From: Sideroxydans sp.
Lineage (GTDB): Bacteria > Pseudomonadota > Gammaproteobacteria > Burkholderiales > Gallionellaceae
NCBI GenBank assembly: GCA_029850585.1
Contig: JARCRQ010000012.1
Location: forward strand, 70,130-126,817
Direction of reading: 5' to 3'
DNA length: 56,688 nt
Part shown: one piece after another, positions 24,770 to 33,584 of the stretch
Layout: every line of letters starts with the position of its first letter
Position numbering within the stretch: position 1 is the stretch's first letter
Made by a program: the position numbers and the translations under genes
Notes under the pieces: model-generated
The model's input: only the letters and a program-made list of their open reading frames with translations
Database searches by the model: none
What the model was told of the DNA's origin: nothing

Positions 24770-25594
24770 ATGACCAAGCCTGCTGCCAAGCTCACTTTAG
24801 CTTTAATCAACCGTAGCGATTTACAAGCGCGCGCGCTGCTGCTAGGCGACCGTCTCGACTTAAAGTCGTTCAAATTAACCGATTGTTTATCGCCCACCCC
24901 GCTCACTTTAGAAGTTGCCGCAACGGGCGGCATTGCGGTGTTGTTTCGTTATGGCGTGGTGGTGTTATTTGGCGTGACGCGAGTCGATGAGGCGCGCTTT
25001 GTCGAGTTGCTACAGCCCTTGTTGAGCAACCCCTACAACACACCCGATATTGAAGAATTAGCTATCCGCATTGGCAGCAACCAGCTTGGTGTGCAAAGTG
25101 GCACGGTTTCGCTAGACGTGCTCTCCTTAGAGAAGCTACAGCTGATTGCCGATGCCTTGAGCAAACATTTGGTGCTGAATTTATACGAGCACAAAGTCGC
25201 CAACGAGTTCGACAAAATCGAGCCGCTGGCGCAAGAGCTGGCGACGCATGGGCGGGTGAGCGCGGGCAGTCGTAAGCTGCTGTCAAAAATTGGTCATATG
25301 TTGCTGATTGAGCATCGCATGGTGGGGCGTGCCGAGATGGGCGACAAACCTGAGACGCTGTGGGACTTTCCGCACTTGAGCGGTTTATATGCCAGCCTAG
25401 AAGATGAGTTCGAATTAAACGAACGCCAAGCCGCGTTAAATCGTAAATTGAGCTTAATTTCGGATACCGCGCAAACCCTCTCGGATGTGTGGGACAACAA
25501 GCAACTACACAAGCTGGAGTGGTATGTAATTGGCTTAATTTTGTTTGAAATCGTGTTGAGTTTGTACGAGCGTATCGGTAAATTATTCGGCTAA
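24770..25594 (+). CDS. RMD1/YagE family (DUF155) protein
   Basis: 274 residues. The central part (GGIAVLFRYGVVVLFGVT, later NEFDKIEPLAQELATHGR, then LWDFPHLSGLYASLEDEFEL) matches the DUF155/RMD1 family, which is shared with yeast Rmd1/Rmd8 and mitochondrial Rmnd1. A hydrophobic segment near the C-terminus (WYVIGLILFEIVLSLYE) is the expected membrane anchor. Bacterial function is unknown. The ATG at 24770 was preferred over the upstream in-frame codon at 24713 because family similarity starts later. The 3' end overlaps the convergent cyclase gene by 12 bases. Confidence 0.8.
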   Translation: MTKPAAKLTLALINRSDLQARALLLGDRLDLKSFKLTDCLSPTPLTLEVAATGGIAVLFRYGVVVLFGVTRVDEARFVELLQPLLSNPYNTPDIEELAIRIGSNQLGVQSGTVSLDVLSLEKLQLIADALSKHLVLNLYEHKVANEFDKIEPLAQELATHGRVSAGSRKLLSKIGHMLLIEHRMVGRAEMGDKPETLWDFPHLSGLYASLEDEFELNERQAALNRKLSLISDTAQTLSDVWDNKQLHKLEWYVIGLILFEIVLSLYERIGKLFG

Positions 25595-26518
25595 ATTTTG
25601 CGATTTTGTTGCGTGTATCGCGTACTCAACTAACTCATTCAGATAAGCGAAATCGGGGTTGCCCAAACTAATCGTGCCGCGCCCTTTTAGCTGAATTTCT
25701 TCGCGCAGCACATAACTCACTTCGCCATGCTCGCTGCGCACATAAGTGCCATTGGTGCTTTGGTCGATGAGCACAAATTTATCGAAACGCAGCTCAATGC
25801 GCACATGTTGGCGCGAGGCAAAGTCGCTGCTCACAGCCAGTTCGCAAACTTTGTCGCGCCCCATCATCACACTGCGAGCCGCTTGGTTGACGTGCAAAGT
25901 TTTACCTGCGTGCGTCAGGGTCAGCTCTTCTAACTGCAAGGGAAATTTGCGAAACGCGGGGATGCCGATGCGCGTGCTTTCGCCATCGTCTTGCTCCCAT
26001 ACCACCTGAAAAATATCCAAGCGTTCTTGCTTGCCTTTGAACTCGGCACGCATTACTTGGCGCAAGCTGGCGCGTTTCTCCATCGGCAGATTTTTCGCCA
26101 CGGCAAGCGTGGTCATAATCTGCGTAGCACGCGTAATCGCCGCGACGCGTGCGGCAACATTGACTGTGTCGCCATGCACATCGTGTGCGTCGCACAACAC
26201 CTCGCCAAAATGAAACCCAATGCGCACCATCAGCGGGTGTCCGCCTTCAAACTGAGCCTTTTCCATGCCGCGCTGCATCGCACAAGCCGCCGCTAACGCC
26301 TGTTCCGCGCTCGGAAAAGTGCACATCACCTCATCGCCTAAAGTCTTAATCAACACGCCCTGTTGCGCGGGCAATTCAGCGCATAACAGCGTTAGGCATT
26401 GGCTAATTAAGCGTCGCGCCAAGTCGTCGCCCAAGCTGTCGTACAGCGCGGTGCTGCCGCAAATATCGGCAAATAATACCGCGCGTTGTTCGCTGCCTAG
26501 CGTGCGCTGCGGACTCAC
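25583..26518 (-). CDS. class III nucleotide cyclase with C-terminal FHA domain
   Basis: 311 residues. Cyclase catalytic domain (about 12-170): AVLFADICGSTALYD has the first metal Asp and the FADI/ICGS pattern, LIKTLGDEVMCTF has the second metal Asp, and GFHFGEV and DTVNVAARVAA follow. The FHA domain (about 205-295) includes MMGRDKVCELAVSSDFASRQHVRI and DQSTNGTYV, the phosphothreonine-binding signature. The start is GTG at 26516-26518 overlapping the ychJ stop (GTGA), with AAGGAG nine bases upstream, rather than the longer frame. It probably links phospho-signalling to cAMP production; no transmembrane segment is seen. Confidence 0.88.
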   Translation of the reverse strand: MSPQRTLGSEQRAVLFADICGSTALYDSLGDDLARRLISQCLTLLCAELPAQQGVLIKTLGDEVMCTFPSAEQALAAACAMQRGMEKAQFEGGHPLMVRIGFHFGEVLCDAHDVHGDTVNVAARVAAITRATQIMTTLAVAKNLPMEKRASLRQVMRAEFKGKQERLDIFQVVWEQDDGESTRIGIPAFRKFPLQLEELTLTHAGKTLHVNQAARSVMMGRDKVCELAVSSDFASRQHVRIELRFDKFVLIDQSTNGTYVRSEHGEVSYVLREEIQLKGRGTISLGNPDFAYLNELVEYAIHATKSQNLAE

Positions 26519-26883
26519 AAAAATTCTCCTTCGAGATAAAACCACGCACCCTGCTCATACACAAAACGGCTGCGCTCATGCAAGCGATGCGCGCGTCCCG
26601 CCAACTGATAACGCGCCACGAATTCAACGCTGGCGGAGCCGGCCGATAACGGTAGGAAGGTTTTAATCAGCAAGCCTAACCAAACCGTTTCGTCGGCAGC
26701 TAGGTCTAGCTGCGCGGGGCGGGTGCGAGGATGCCAAGTGGCGAGCAAATAATCTTCGAGTTTGAGTACATACGCGCTGTAACGCGAGCGCATCAAAATT
26801 TTTGCATCGCGCGCGGTGCGTTGCTGGTGAATAATTTCACAGCAACTCGCATAACTTTTTCCACCACACGGACAGCTGCTCAT
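26515..26883 (-). CDS. ychJ: YchJ-family protein with SEC-C motif
   Basis: 122 residues. The N-terminal SEC-C zinc motif (CPCGGKSYASCC) and MRSRYSAYVLKLEDYLLATWHP are typical of the YchJ/UPF0225 family, which has an NTF2-like fold and no settled function. The usual C-terminal second SEC-C is absent, as in the shorter branch of the family. It begins immediately after the yaeQ stop codon and ends overlapping the cyclase start, so yaeQ, ychJ and the cyclase gene form a tightly coupled operon. Confidence 0.88.
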   Translation of the reverse strand: MSSCPCGGKSYASCCEIIHQQRTARDAKILMRSRYSAYVLKLEDYLLATWHPRTRPAQLDLAADETVWLGLLIKTFLPLSAGSASVEFVARYQLAGRAHRLHERSRFVYEQGAWFYLEGEFL

Positions 26884-27435
26884 TTACGCCTCGCGGAACG
26901 TTCCCATCAACACCATTGGGTCAATTTCTAACATGCCTTTATCCGAGGTCAGCAAAATATCGCGCGCTTGCAAATTGCATTGCAGCGTCATATTACGCGC
27001 CGCCCAAGTCGCTAAAGTTTGTGTGGTTTCATTGGGCAATCGCAGCACGGTAAGATTATTCAAGCGTTGCAATTTTGCCGCGTTTTCTGCCCACCAAATA
27101 TCCGCAGAACGCCCGTAAGTGAGCAACACCACCGTGTTAGAACGTCCGCACGCTTTGCGCAACAGCCGCTCATCAGGCAAGCCCACCACGATCCAGTTTT
27201 GAATCGCGCCCGTTAAATCTTTGCACCACAAATCGGGCTCATCGTCGTTGGTCATGGCTTGCGCAAAACTCAGATATTCCTCGGCGTACAAGGCAAACGC
27301 GAGCAAGCGCACCATCATGCGCTCGTCGGTTTCAGAAGGATGGCGCGCCACCGTCAGCGCGTGATCGGCAAAATAATTGCGATCCATATCGGCGACTTGC
27401 AGCGTGGCTTTATGTACGGTTGCTTTGATTGCCAT
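26884..27435 (-). CDS. yaeQ: YaeQ family protein
   Basis: 183 residues, the normal YaeQ length. The family features are clear: ATVHKATLQVADMDRNYF, HPSETDERMMVRLLAFALYA and the PD-(D/E)xK-like core WCKDLTGAIQNWIVVGLPDE. The fold is a restriction-endonuclease-like one; the role is unresolved (loss suppresses some rfaH defects in E. coli). The ATG at 27433-27435 was chosen over the longer frame. First gene of the yaeQ-ychJ-cyclase operon. Confidence 0.9.
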   Translation of the reverse strand: MAIKATVHKATLQVADMDRNYFADHALTVARHPSETDERMMVRLLAFALYAEEYLSFAQAMTNDDEPDLWCKDLTGAIQNWIVVGLPDERLLRKACGRSNTVVLLTYGRSADIWWAENAAKLQRLNNLTVLRLPNETTQTLATWAARNMTLQCNLQARDILLTSDKGMLEIDPMVLMGTFREA

Positions 27436-27522
27436 GGGAGAGTTTTGTGGGGCAGATGGATTTTTTCGAGCGCGCATTCTAAGCGATGCGGCGGTTGGGC
27501 TAATAAAAATTCAGCGGGGGAC

Positions 27523-27894
27523 TTAGGCTAACTGAATAATTTGATTGAGCCGTCGGCACACTTGCGCAAAAATCTCTTTATCCAGCTTTTTTAAGTGATG
27601 CGGTTTGGCATCGCGCTGCCGCCAATCAAACGATTTAGGTTGCTGGCACAGCACATAGCTCACCTTATGCGCTTTAGTCCCCGCCGCCATACCCACCGCA
27701 ATGGCGAAAGGATTGTCCGCGTTGTAAGCAGCAGTGGTCATCGGTAAACCAATCACCAGCGAAGTTTTATCGTTAAACATACGCGGCGACAACACCAAAA
27801 AAGGATGGACATCGCGCATTTCCTGCCCTATCTGCGGATTGCAATCTATCCAGATAATATCTTCACGGTCAGGCACCCACACTGCCTTCACCAT
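27523..27894 (-). CDS. MazF/PemK-family toxin
   Basis: 123 residues with the PemK/MazF fold signature: REDIIWIDCNPQIGQEMRDVHPFLVLSP, listed here as DIIWIDCNPQIGQE then RDVHPFLVLS, and VIGLPMTT. MazF-type toxins are sequence-specific mRNA endoribonucleases. The gene overlaps the upstream antitoxin gene by seven bases, the usual antitoxin-first arrangement. No terminator was identified downstream. Confidence 0.9.
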   Translation of the reverse strand: MVKAVWVPDREDIIWIDCNPQIGQEMRDVHPFLVLSPRMFNDKTSLVIGLPMTTAAYNADNPFAIAVGMAAGTKAHKVSYVLCQQPKSFDWRQRDAKPHHLKKLDKEIFAQVCRRLNQIIQLA

Positions 27895-28142
27895 TTTTCA
27901 GCCCCGATGTTGGCAGAATTTTGCATAGCTTCGCCGCCGTGTTTAACAGGGTCAAAATTCGCCAAGCGTTGCGCCAACGTCAGCTCGCCATCACTCACAG
28001 GCGTAATCGTAATCACGCCCTTTTTGATTGAAAGGCACACACGTTGATGTAGTTGCAAATGCGCCTCGCGCGCAATAGCGGCTGGCAAGCGCATCCCTAA
28101 GCTGTTGCCCCACTGTTTTATATCTAGCATCACCTCTGACAT
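27888..28142 (-). CDS. MazE/AbrB-type antitoxin
   Basis: 84 residues. The N-terminal swapped-hairpin DNA-binding domain is clear: DIKQWGNSLGMRLPAAIAREA, followed by LSIKKGVITITPV, and the acidic/amphipathic C-terminus would neutralise the toxin. The start is ATG at 28140-28142 with TGGAG seven bases upstream; the longer frame would run through the operator. The repeats just upstream probably mediate autoregulation by the toxin-antitoxin complex. Confidence 0.88.
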   Translation of the reverse strand: MSEVMLDIKQWGNSLGMRLPAAIAREAHLQLHQRVCLSIKKGVITITPVSDGELTLAQRLANFDPVKHGGEAMQNSANIGAEKW

Positions 28143-28159
28143 AAATATCTCCAATATAA

Positions 28160-28197
28160 ATTGTATAAACAAAGTATAAACCAAGCGTCTATACAAT
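28160..28197. promoter_or_regulatory. operator repeats of the MazEF-like module
   Basis: ATTGTATA (28160-28167) is inverted at 28190-28197 (TATACAAT), and GTATAAAC occurs twice in direct orientation at 28163-28170 and 28174-28181, one helical turn apart. The block lies 18-55 bases upstream of the antitoxin start, where the autoregulatory operator is expected. Confidence 0.6.
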
Positions 28198-28267
28198 GGA
28201 TAATTATCATGCCATGCTTAGTTCACGAGGTATGGTGCGCTGTCATGTCATTATTGAAGCGCACAAT

Positions 28268-28302
28268 AAAAAACAGGCTAGCTGGGTAGCTAGCCTGTTT
28301 TA
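28268..28302. terminator. bidirectional hairpin terminator
   Basis: A 13-bp stem AAAACAGGCTAGC / GCTAGCCTGTTTT with a six-base loop, flanked by A and T runs, lies between the antitoxin operator and the end of the frameshifted lipoprotein gene. On the minus strand it can end the lipoprotein transcript. Confidence 0.85.
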
Positions 28303-28363
28303 GTTAATCGCTGACAGTTATTGAAAAATTGTTAATTAAACCGGCTTGGGTGATTGAGTGCGA

Positions 28364-28913
28364 CTACTTCTTTTTCACTACTGCGGCTCGTTTGACAAGA
28401 ATAGGCTTATCCATATCGGGAGCGTGAATTTGATATTTGACATCACCACTACGCGGATATAAATAATTCACTACAGGTTTTTTGAAGTGGTCAACCAATT
28501 CGTGTGCTGTATCACCTTCACCCAAAACAGAAAATAAAAAAACCACCGTTTCATTTGGTAAGTCATAGTAGTAAGCAATACGACGCACTGGATACCTTGT
28601 GCCGTCTAGCTTATCGGTATGATACAAAATAAAAATCTCATCGCGCGAAGGCTTGCCCAAATCCCTCTCAATTTCTGTAGCACCTGCTCGCAAACCACCA
28701 GGGAAAGTGCAAGTGTTACTATTAAAACTATCGCAATACTTCAAATCATCCCCTGCATTAGAAATCTTGCTGCTACCCAGTCCCCCCCATAGATGGCAAG
28801 CTCAATTTACTAAGCGCGCTCAAATCAGGCAGCTTAGATAAATTAGGCATATTGCTACACGCCGACAAAGCCAAAACAACACCTGAAACACCAATCAAAT
28901 TACGAATTTTCAT
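28364..28913 (-). pseudogene. lipoprotein gene frameshifted at a G7 run
   Basis: The minus strand opens at ATG 28911-28913 (AGGTGG upstream) with a clear lipoprotein signal, MKIRNLIGVSGVVLALSACS (lipobox LSAC). It reads on to about residue 46 and hits TAG just after a run of seven G (28682-28688 complement; on the plus strand C at 28782-28788). Removing one G joins this frame to the open frame 28364-28744, giving a protein of about 182 residues whose C-terminal part includes RYPVRRIAYYYDLPN. So this is either an assembly indel, a phase-variable lipoprotein or a recent pseudogene. Function unknown. Confidence 0.75.
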
Positions 28914-28940
28914 AACCACCTCTTGAGATTAAAAATACCT

Positions 28941-29324
28941 TTAGCCGCGATGAATAATGGCTTCGTTGACCGCTTTGACCACTTGTTTAATCCAGCTTTC
29001 GTCGTAGCTGCTCAGAGCTTGCGTTTTGCCTGATGCGGTATGCAAAAACATGTGATAAGTATTCTTCATCATATAAATCCAAGCCCCGCCAATCGCGATA
29101 AAAATCGCGCCGATAAAAAAGCCCTTCATGCCCGCAGTAAGAGCCAGCACGCCGATAATAATTAAAATTATGGGGATGAGCTTAGAGGGCTGGTCGTAGC
29201 CCGTTTCGACCGAAGTAATGCCGCTCATGGCATAGGTTTGTGCAGGCAAAACTAGGCGCGCATTGGTGACATGGATATTTTTTTCGTTCAAAAATACAGT
29301 TTCTTGATTTGCTGCTGATGACAT
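28941..29324 (-). CDS. DUF6232 family membrane protein
   Basis: 127 residues. An N-terminal soluble beta-rich part (FLNEKNIHVTNARLVLPAQTYAM followed by GITSVETG; the first shown here as IHVTNARLVLPAQTYAM) precedes two adjacent hydrophobic helices (about 48-66 and 68-86) and a C-terminal soluble tail. This resembles the DUF6232 family, of unknown function. It lies upstream of, and in the same direction as, the frameshifted lipoprotein gene but with about 27 bases between and possibly separate expression. The family name is from memory. Confidence 0.65.
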   Translation of the reverse strand: MSSAANQETVFLNEKNIHVTNARLVLPAQTYAMSGITSVETGYDQPSKLIPIILIIIGVLALTAGMKGFFIGAIFIAIGGAWIYMMKNTYHMFLHTASGKTQALSSYDESWIKQVVKAVNEAIIHRG

Positions 29325-29400
29325 GTGGAATCCCCTATTAAAGTTTCATATTGCTCATTATTTCGATGAGCGACCAAATTTTGCCGCCGCGCAATATAAC

Positions 29401-29442
29401 AACTAAAAGTTACCGCCGCAAACCAATCGGTACTATTTAGTT
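29401..29442. promoter_or_regulatory. imperfect inverted repeat before the XRE regulator
   Basis: AACTAAAAGTTACC (29401-29414) and an inverted copy at 29429-29442 match at 11 of 14 positions. The block is 28 bases upstream of the regulator's start and could be its own operator. Confidence 0.45.
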
Positions 29443-29469
29443 ACTGGCAGGGTTGGTAATTTTCCGCGC

Positions 29470-29919
29470 ATGGAAATGACCAGCGAACAACACCGGATTG
29501 CCTTTAGCAAACGCCTCTCTCACGAACTAAAGCGCGTTGGACAGCCGCTTAGCAGCCCGACGCAAATTGCGCGCGTATTCAATCAGCAGTTTTCGGGGCA
29601 AGCGGTGACGGCGCAAACGGTGCGCAAATGGTTACTGGCGGAAGCGATGCCGACACAACCAAAGTTACTGGCACTCGCCGCTTGGTTAGGTGTTTCGGCA
29701 CAATGGTTACGCTACGGTTCAGGCATCAAAATGGAGGTCGCTGCGCCACACCCGACGCAACAAACGGGCTTGCTGGTGTTGGGAAAAGAGTACGCAGGAC
29801 TGGCGCATTACGCGGGAATTATTCCGCTGTTGGATAAGCTAGCACGCCTCTCGCCGCGCGACATTCATCTCGTCGAAGGCTTGGTGCAATTGATGTGCGC
29901 GGAACAGGGTGAAAAGTAA
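29470..29919 (+). CDS. XRE-like helix-turn-helix transcriptional regulator
   Basis: 149 residues. The N-terminal half contains a helix-turn-helix (residues about 25-70: PTQIARVFNQQF, AVTAQTVRKWLLAEAMPTQP, LLALAAWLGVSAQWLRYG) like Cro/CI-type regulators common in betaproteobacteria. The C-terminal part ends LSPRDIHLVEGLVQLM. Two possible starts (29470 and 29476) exist, with no strong ribosome site, so a leaderless or weakly translated message is possible. Targets are unknown; the inverted repeat upstream suggests autoregulation. Confidence 0.75.
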   Translation: MEMTSEQHRIAFSKRLSHELKRVGQPLSSPTQIARVFNQQFSGQAVTAQTVRKWLLAEAMPTQPKLLALAAWLGVSAQWLRYGSGIKMEVAAPHPTQQTGLLVLGKEYAGLAHYAGIIPLLDKLARLSPRDIHLVEGLVQLMCAEQGEK

Positions 29920-29954
29920 CCGCTCACGAAATTCACTTTTCGTTCACGCTAAGT

Positions 29955-29987
29955 AAAACAGGCTATCTTAAGTACCGAGCCTGTTTT
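29955..29987 (+). terminator. terminator after the XRE regulator
   Basis: AAAACAGGCT (29955-29964) pairs with AGCCTGTTTT (29978-29987) around a 13-base loop, followed by ATTTT. The stem sequence is closely related to the terminator at 28268-28302. Confidence 0.8.
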
Positions 29988-30024
29988 ATTTTCTATCCTG
30001 CCTCAGCGCATCCACCGTGTGTAA

Positions 30025-31686
<1,662 letters not shown>

Positions 31687-31708
31687 GTCTAAATTTAAGG
31701 AGCTTCAC

Positions 31709-32095
31709 ATGTCGCACAAAACTATCATTCAAACCCCTGACGCGCCCGCTGCTATCGGCACTTATTCGCAAGCGGTGAAAGTCGCGCAAACTGTTTATTT
31801 GTCTGGGCAAATCGGGCTGGATGCCAACACCATGCAAATGGTGGACGGCATCGAAGCGCAGATTCATCGCGTGTTTCAAAACCTGCGCGCGGTGGCGGAT
31901 GCGTCAGGCGGCAGCTTAGACGACATGGTCAAGCTCAATGTGTTTTTGACTGACCTCGCGCACTTCGCCAAGGTCAATGAAATCATGGCGACTTACTTTC
32001 ACCAGCCTTACCCCGCCCGTGCTGCGGTCGGGGTGGCATCCTTACCGCGCAACGCTTTGGTTGAGGCGGATGGCGTGTTGGTGTTGCAGGATTAG
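31709..32095 (+). CDS. ridA: RidA family enamine/imine deaminase
   Basis: 128 residues. RidA hydrolyses reactive 2-aminoacrylate and related imines made by PLP enzymes. The motifs [10 protein letters not shown] near the N-terminus, [10 protein letters not shown], the catalytic-Arg stretch [14 protein letters not shown] and the terminal VEADGVLVL are typical. TAAGGAGC precedes the ATG. It lies 22 bases downstream of pgm, possibly co-transcribed. Confidence 0.95.
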   Translation: MSHKTIIQTPDAPAAIGTYSQAVKVAQTVYLSGQIGLDANTMQMVDGIEAQIHRVFQNLRAVADASGGSLDDMVKLNVFLTDLAHFAKVNEIMATYFHQPYPARAAVGVASLPRNALVEADGVLVLQD

Positions 32096-32121
32096 CTAGC
32101 TGGCTGGCTAACTTAGCTAAG
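32093..32121. promoter_or_regulatory. repeat block upstream of the Phd/VapC module
   Basis: TTAGCTAGC and an imperfect inverted partner GGCTGGCTAA are followed directly by the perfect 10-bp palindrome CTTAGCTAAG (32112-32121), about 40 bases upstream of the antitoxin start. Such palindromes usually serve as antitoxin binding sites; no experimental basis here. Confidence 0.45.
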
Positions 32122-32163
32122 TAGCGATACACTAGCCGCATACCTAAGCCGCAGGAGAGCATC

Positions 32164-32409
32164 ATGCAATGCAATATGTTGGAAGCCAAAAATCAACTGT
32201 CAAAATTGGTGCAGGCCGCACTAGCGGGCGAGGATGTGATCATCGCCAACAAAGGCATACCGGTGGTGCGGCTGGTTAAAGTGGGCGCGCCCGCCGTGCG
32301 GCGTAAGCCAGGTGCGTGGTCGACCTTGCCGCAAGCGAGTGATGATTGGGATAGCGCGATTACGAATGCCGCGCTTGCCAGCGCGCTGTCTCAGGACAAG
32401 TTGTTGTGA
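32164..32409 (+). CDS. Phd/YefM-family antitoxin
   Basis: 81 residues. The N-terminal Phd fold reads MLEAKNQLSKLVQAALAGEDV then IIANKGIPVVRLV, typical of prevent-host-death antitoxins; the C-terminus (DDWDSAITNAAL) would embrace the toxin. CAGGAG lies seven bases upstream of the ATG. Its stop overlaps the toxin start by one base (TGATG). Confidence 0.9.
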   Translation: MQCNMLEAKNQLSKLVQAALAGEDVIIANKGIPVVRLVKVGAPAVRRKPGAWSTLPQASDDWDSAITNAALASALSQDKLL

Positions 32410-32786
32410 TGCGCTATTTGCTTGACACGCATTTGATTTATTGGTGGATGACCAATGACGCGCGTTTAGGGAAAGCTACGCAGCGATTGATAGCGCAATC
32501 CGAAATTGTGGTGAGCGCGGTGAGCATTTGGGAAATGGTGCTGAAAAATGCCAAGGGTAAATTGCCTTTGCCCGACGGCTCGCTCAGCGCGCAACTTGAG
32601 GCGCAAGGCTTTATCGTGCTGGCGATGCTACCAATACATATCGAAGCGGTACGCGCCTTGCAATGCGCACATAACGACCCGTTTGACCGCTTACTCATCG
32701 CACAAGCACAACACGAAAAACTCAACTTGCTTACTCGCGATAGCATTATTTTGGGCTTAGGGCTGGCGAGTGTTTTACAAGGGTAA
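32409..32786 (+). CDS. PIN-domain toxin (VapC-like)
   Basis: 125 residues. The PIN-domain acidic residues are visible: YLLDTHLIYWW (first Asp), SIWEM (Glu), DPFDRLLIAQA (Asp pair) and LLTRDSII (last Asp). Such toxins are Mg-dependent RNases, commonly cutting tRNA or rRNA. The ATG at 32409 overlapping the antitoxin stop is preferred over the GTG three bases earlier. Downstream follows pcm after 72 bases. Confidence 0.9.
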   Translation: MRYLLDTHLIYWWMTNDARLGKATQRLIAQSEIVVSAVSIWEMVLKNAKGKLPLPDGSLSAQLEAQGFIVLAMLPIHIEAVRALQCAHNDPFDRLLIAQAQHEKLNLLTRDSIILGLGLASVLQG

Positions 32787-32858
32787 GCCGAAAAATTGGC
32801 GAACTTGATATACTGTTAGATTAAGAATGTGCGACAACATTGAACTTTGGGAGAGGAA

Positions 32859-33512
32859 ATGAACGATATGGAACAGCTACGCTTCAATATGATAGAGCAA
32901 CAAATTCGTCCGTGCGACGTGTTGGAAATGCGCATTTTGGACTTGTTGAAGCAAGTTAAACGTGAACATTTCGTGCCAGCTGCGCAACGCAACTTAGCCT
33001 TTTTCGATATGGATATTCCGCTCGGTTTTAACACTGCGATGTGGCAGCCCAAATTAGAAGCGCGCGTGGTGCAAGAGTTGCATGTTACGAAAGCCGATCG
33101 CGTGCTAGAAGTGGGCACGGGCAGCGGCTATTTAACCGCCTTATTGGCGAGTTTGGCGGCGCATGTGACCTCAGTCGAAATCGTCCCTGAGCTGCATGTT
33201 TTAGCGCAACAAAATTTAGCTGCGCATCATTTTGACAACATCACTTTGGCGGTCGGCGACGGTTCGCAAGGCTGGGGCAATGAACAATATGATGTCATCG
33301 TACTGACTGCCTCCACGCCTGTGTTGCCCGCCGCGTTCCAAAATAGTTTGAAAGTTGGCGGACGTTTATTTGCCATCGTTGGTGATGCGCCCGTGATGTA
33401 CGCCAAGCTGATTACCTGCCTCGCGGAGGGCGTATTCGAGAGCGTGACGATTATGGAAAGCAACGTCGCGCCATTGCAAAATGCACAACAGCCGAAACGC
33501 TTCGTTTTTTAA
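32859..33512 (+). CDS. pcm: protein-L-isoaspartate O-methyltransferase
   Basis: 217 residues. SAM-dependent repair enzyme of the Pcm family: MIEQQIRPCDV, MWQPKLEARVVQELHV and the Rossmann motif VLEVGTGSGYLTALLASL are clear. The usual GISQPxxV substrate loop is altered to NTAMWQPKLE, a variant typical of the betaproteobacterial copies located before tolC, so activity on isoaspartate is not certain. GGGAGAGG precedes the ATG at 32859; a TTG at 32847 was rejected. It is followed by tolC after 72 bases. Confidence 0.9.
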   Translation: MNDMEQLRFNMIEQQIRPCDVLEMRILDLLKQVKREHFVPAAQRNLAFFDMDIPLGFNTAMWQPKLEARVVQELHVTKADRVLEVGTGSGYLTALLASLAAHVTSVEIVPELHVLAQQNLAAHHFDNITLAVGDGSQGWGNEQYDVIVLTASTPVLPAAFQNSLKVGGRLFAIVGDAPVMYAKLITCLAEGVFESVTIMESNVAPLQNAQQPKRFVF

Positions 33513-33584
33513 GGGCAACACCGATTGCGTTCAGGCGCGCGCACCTGTAGCATTAGAAGATTCTGATATATTGAGATGCTGACC

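Noticed and set aside
27888-27894. Overlap of antitoxin and toxin genes as a frameshift or fusion
   Set aside because: A seven-base overlap with separate starts is the normal coupling of toxin-antitoxin pairs.
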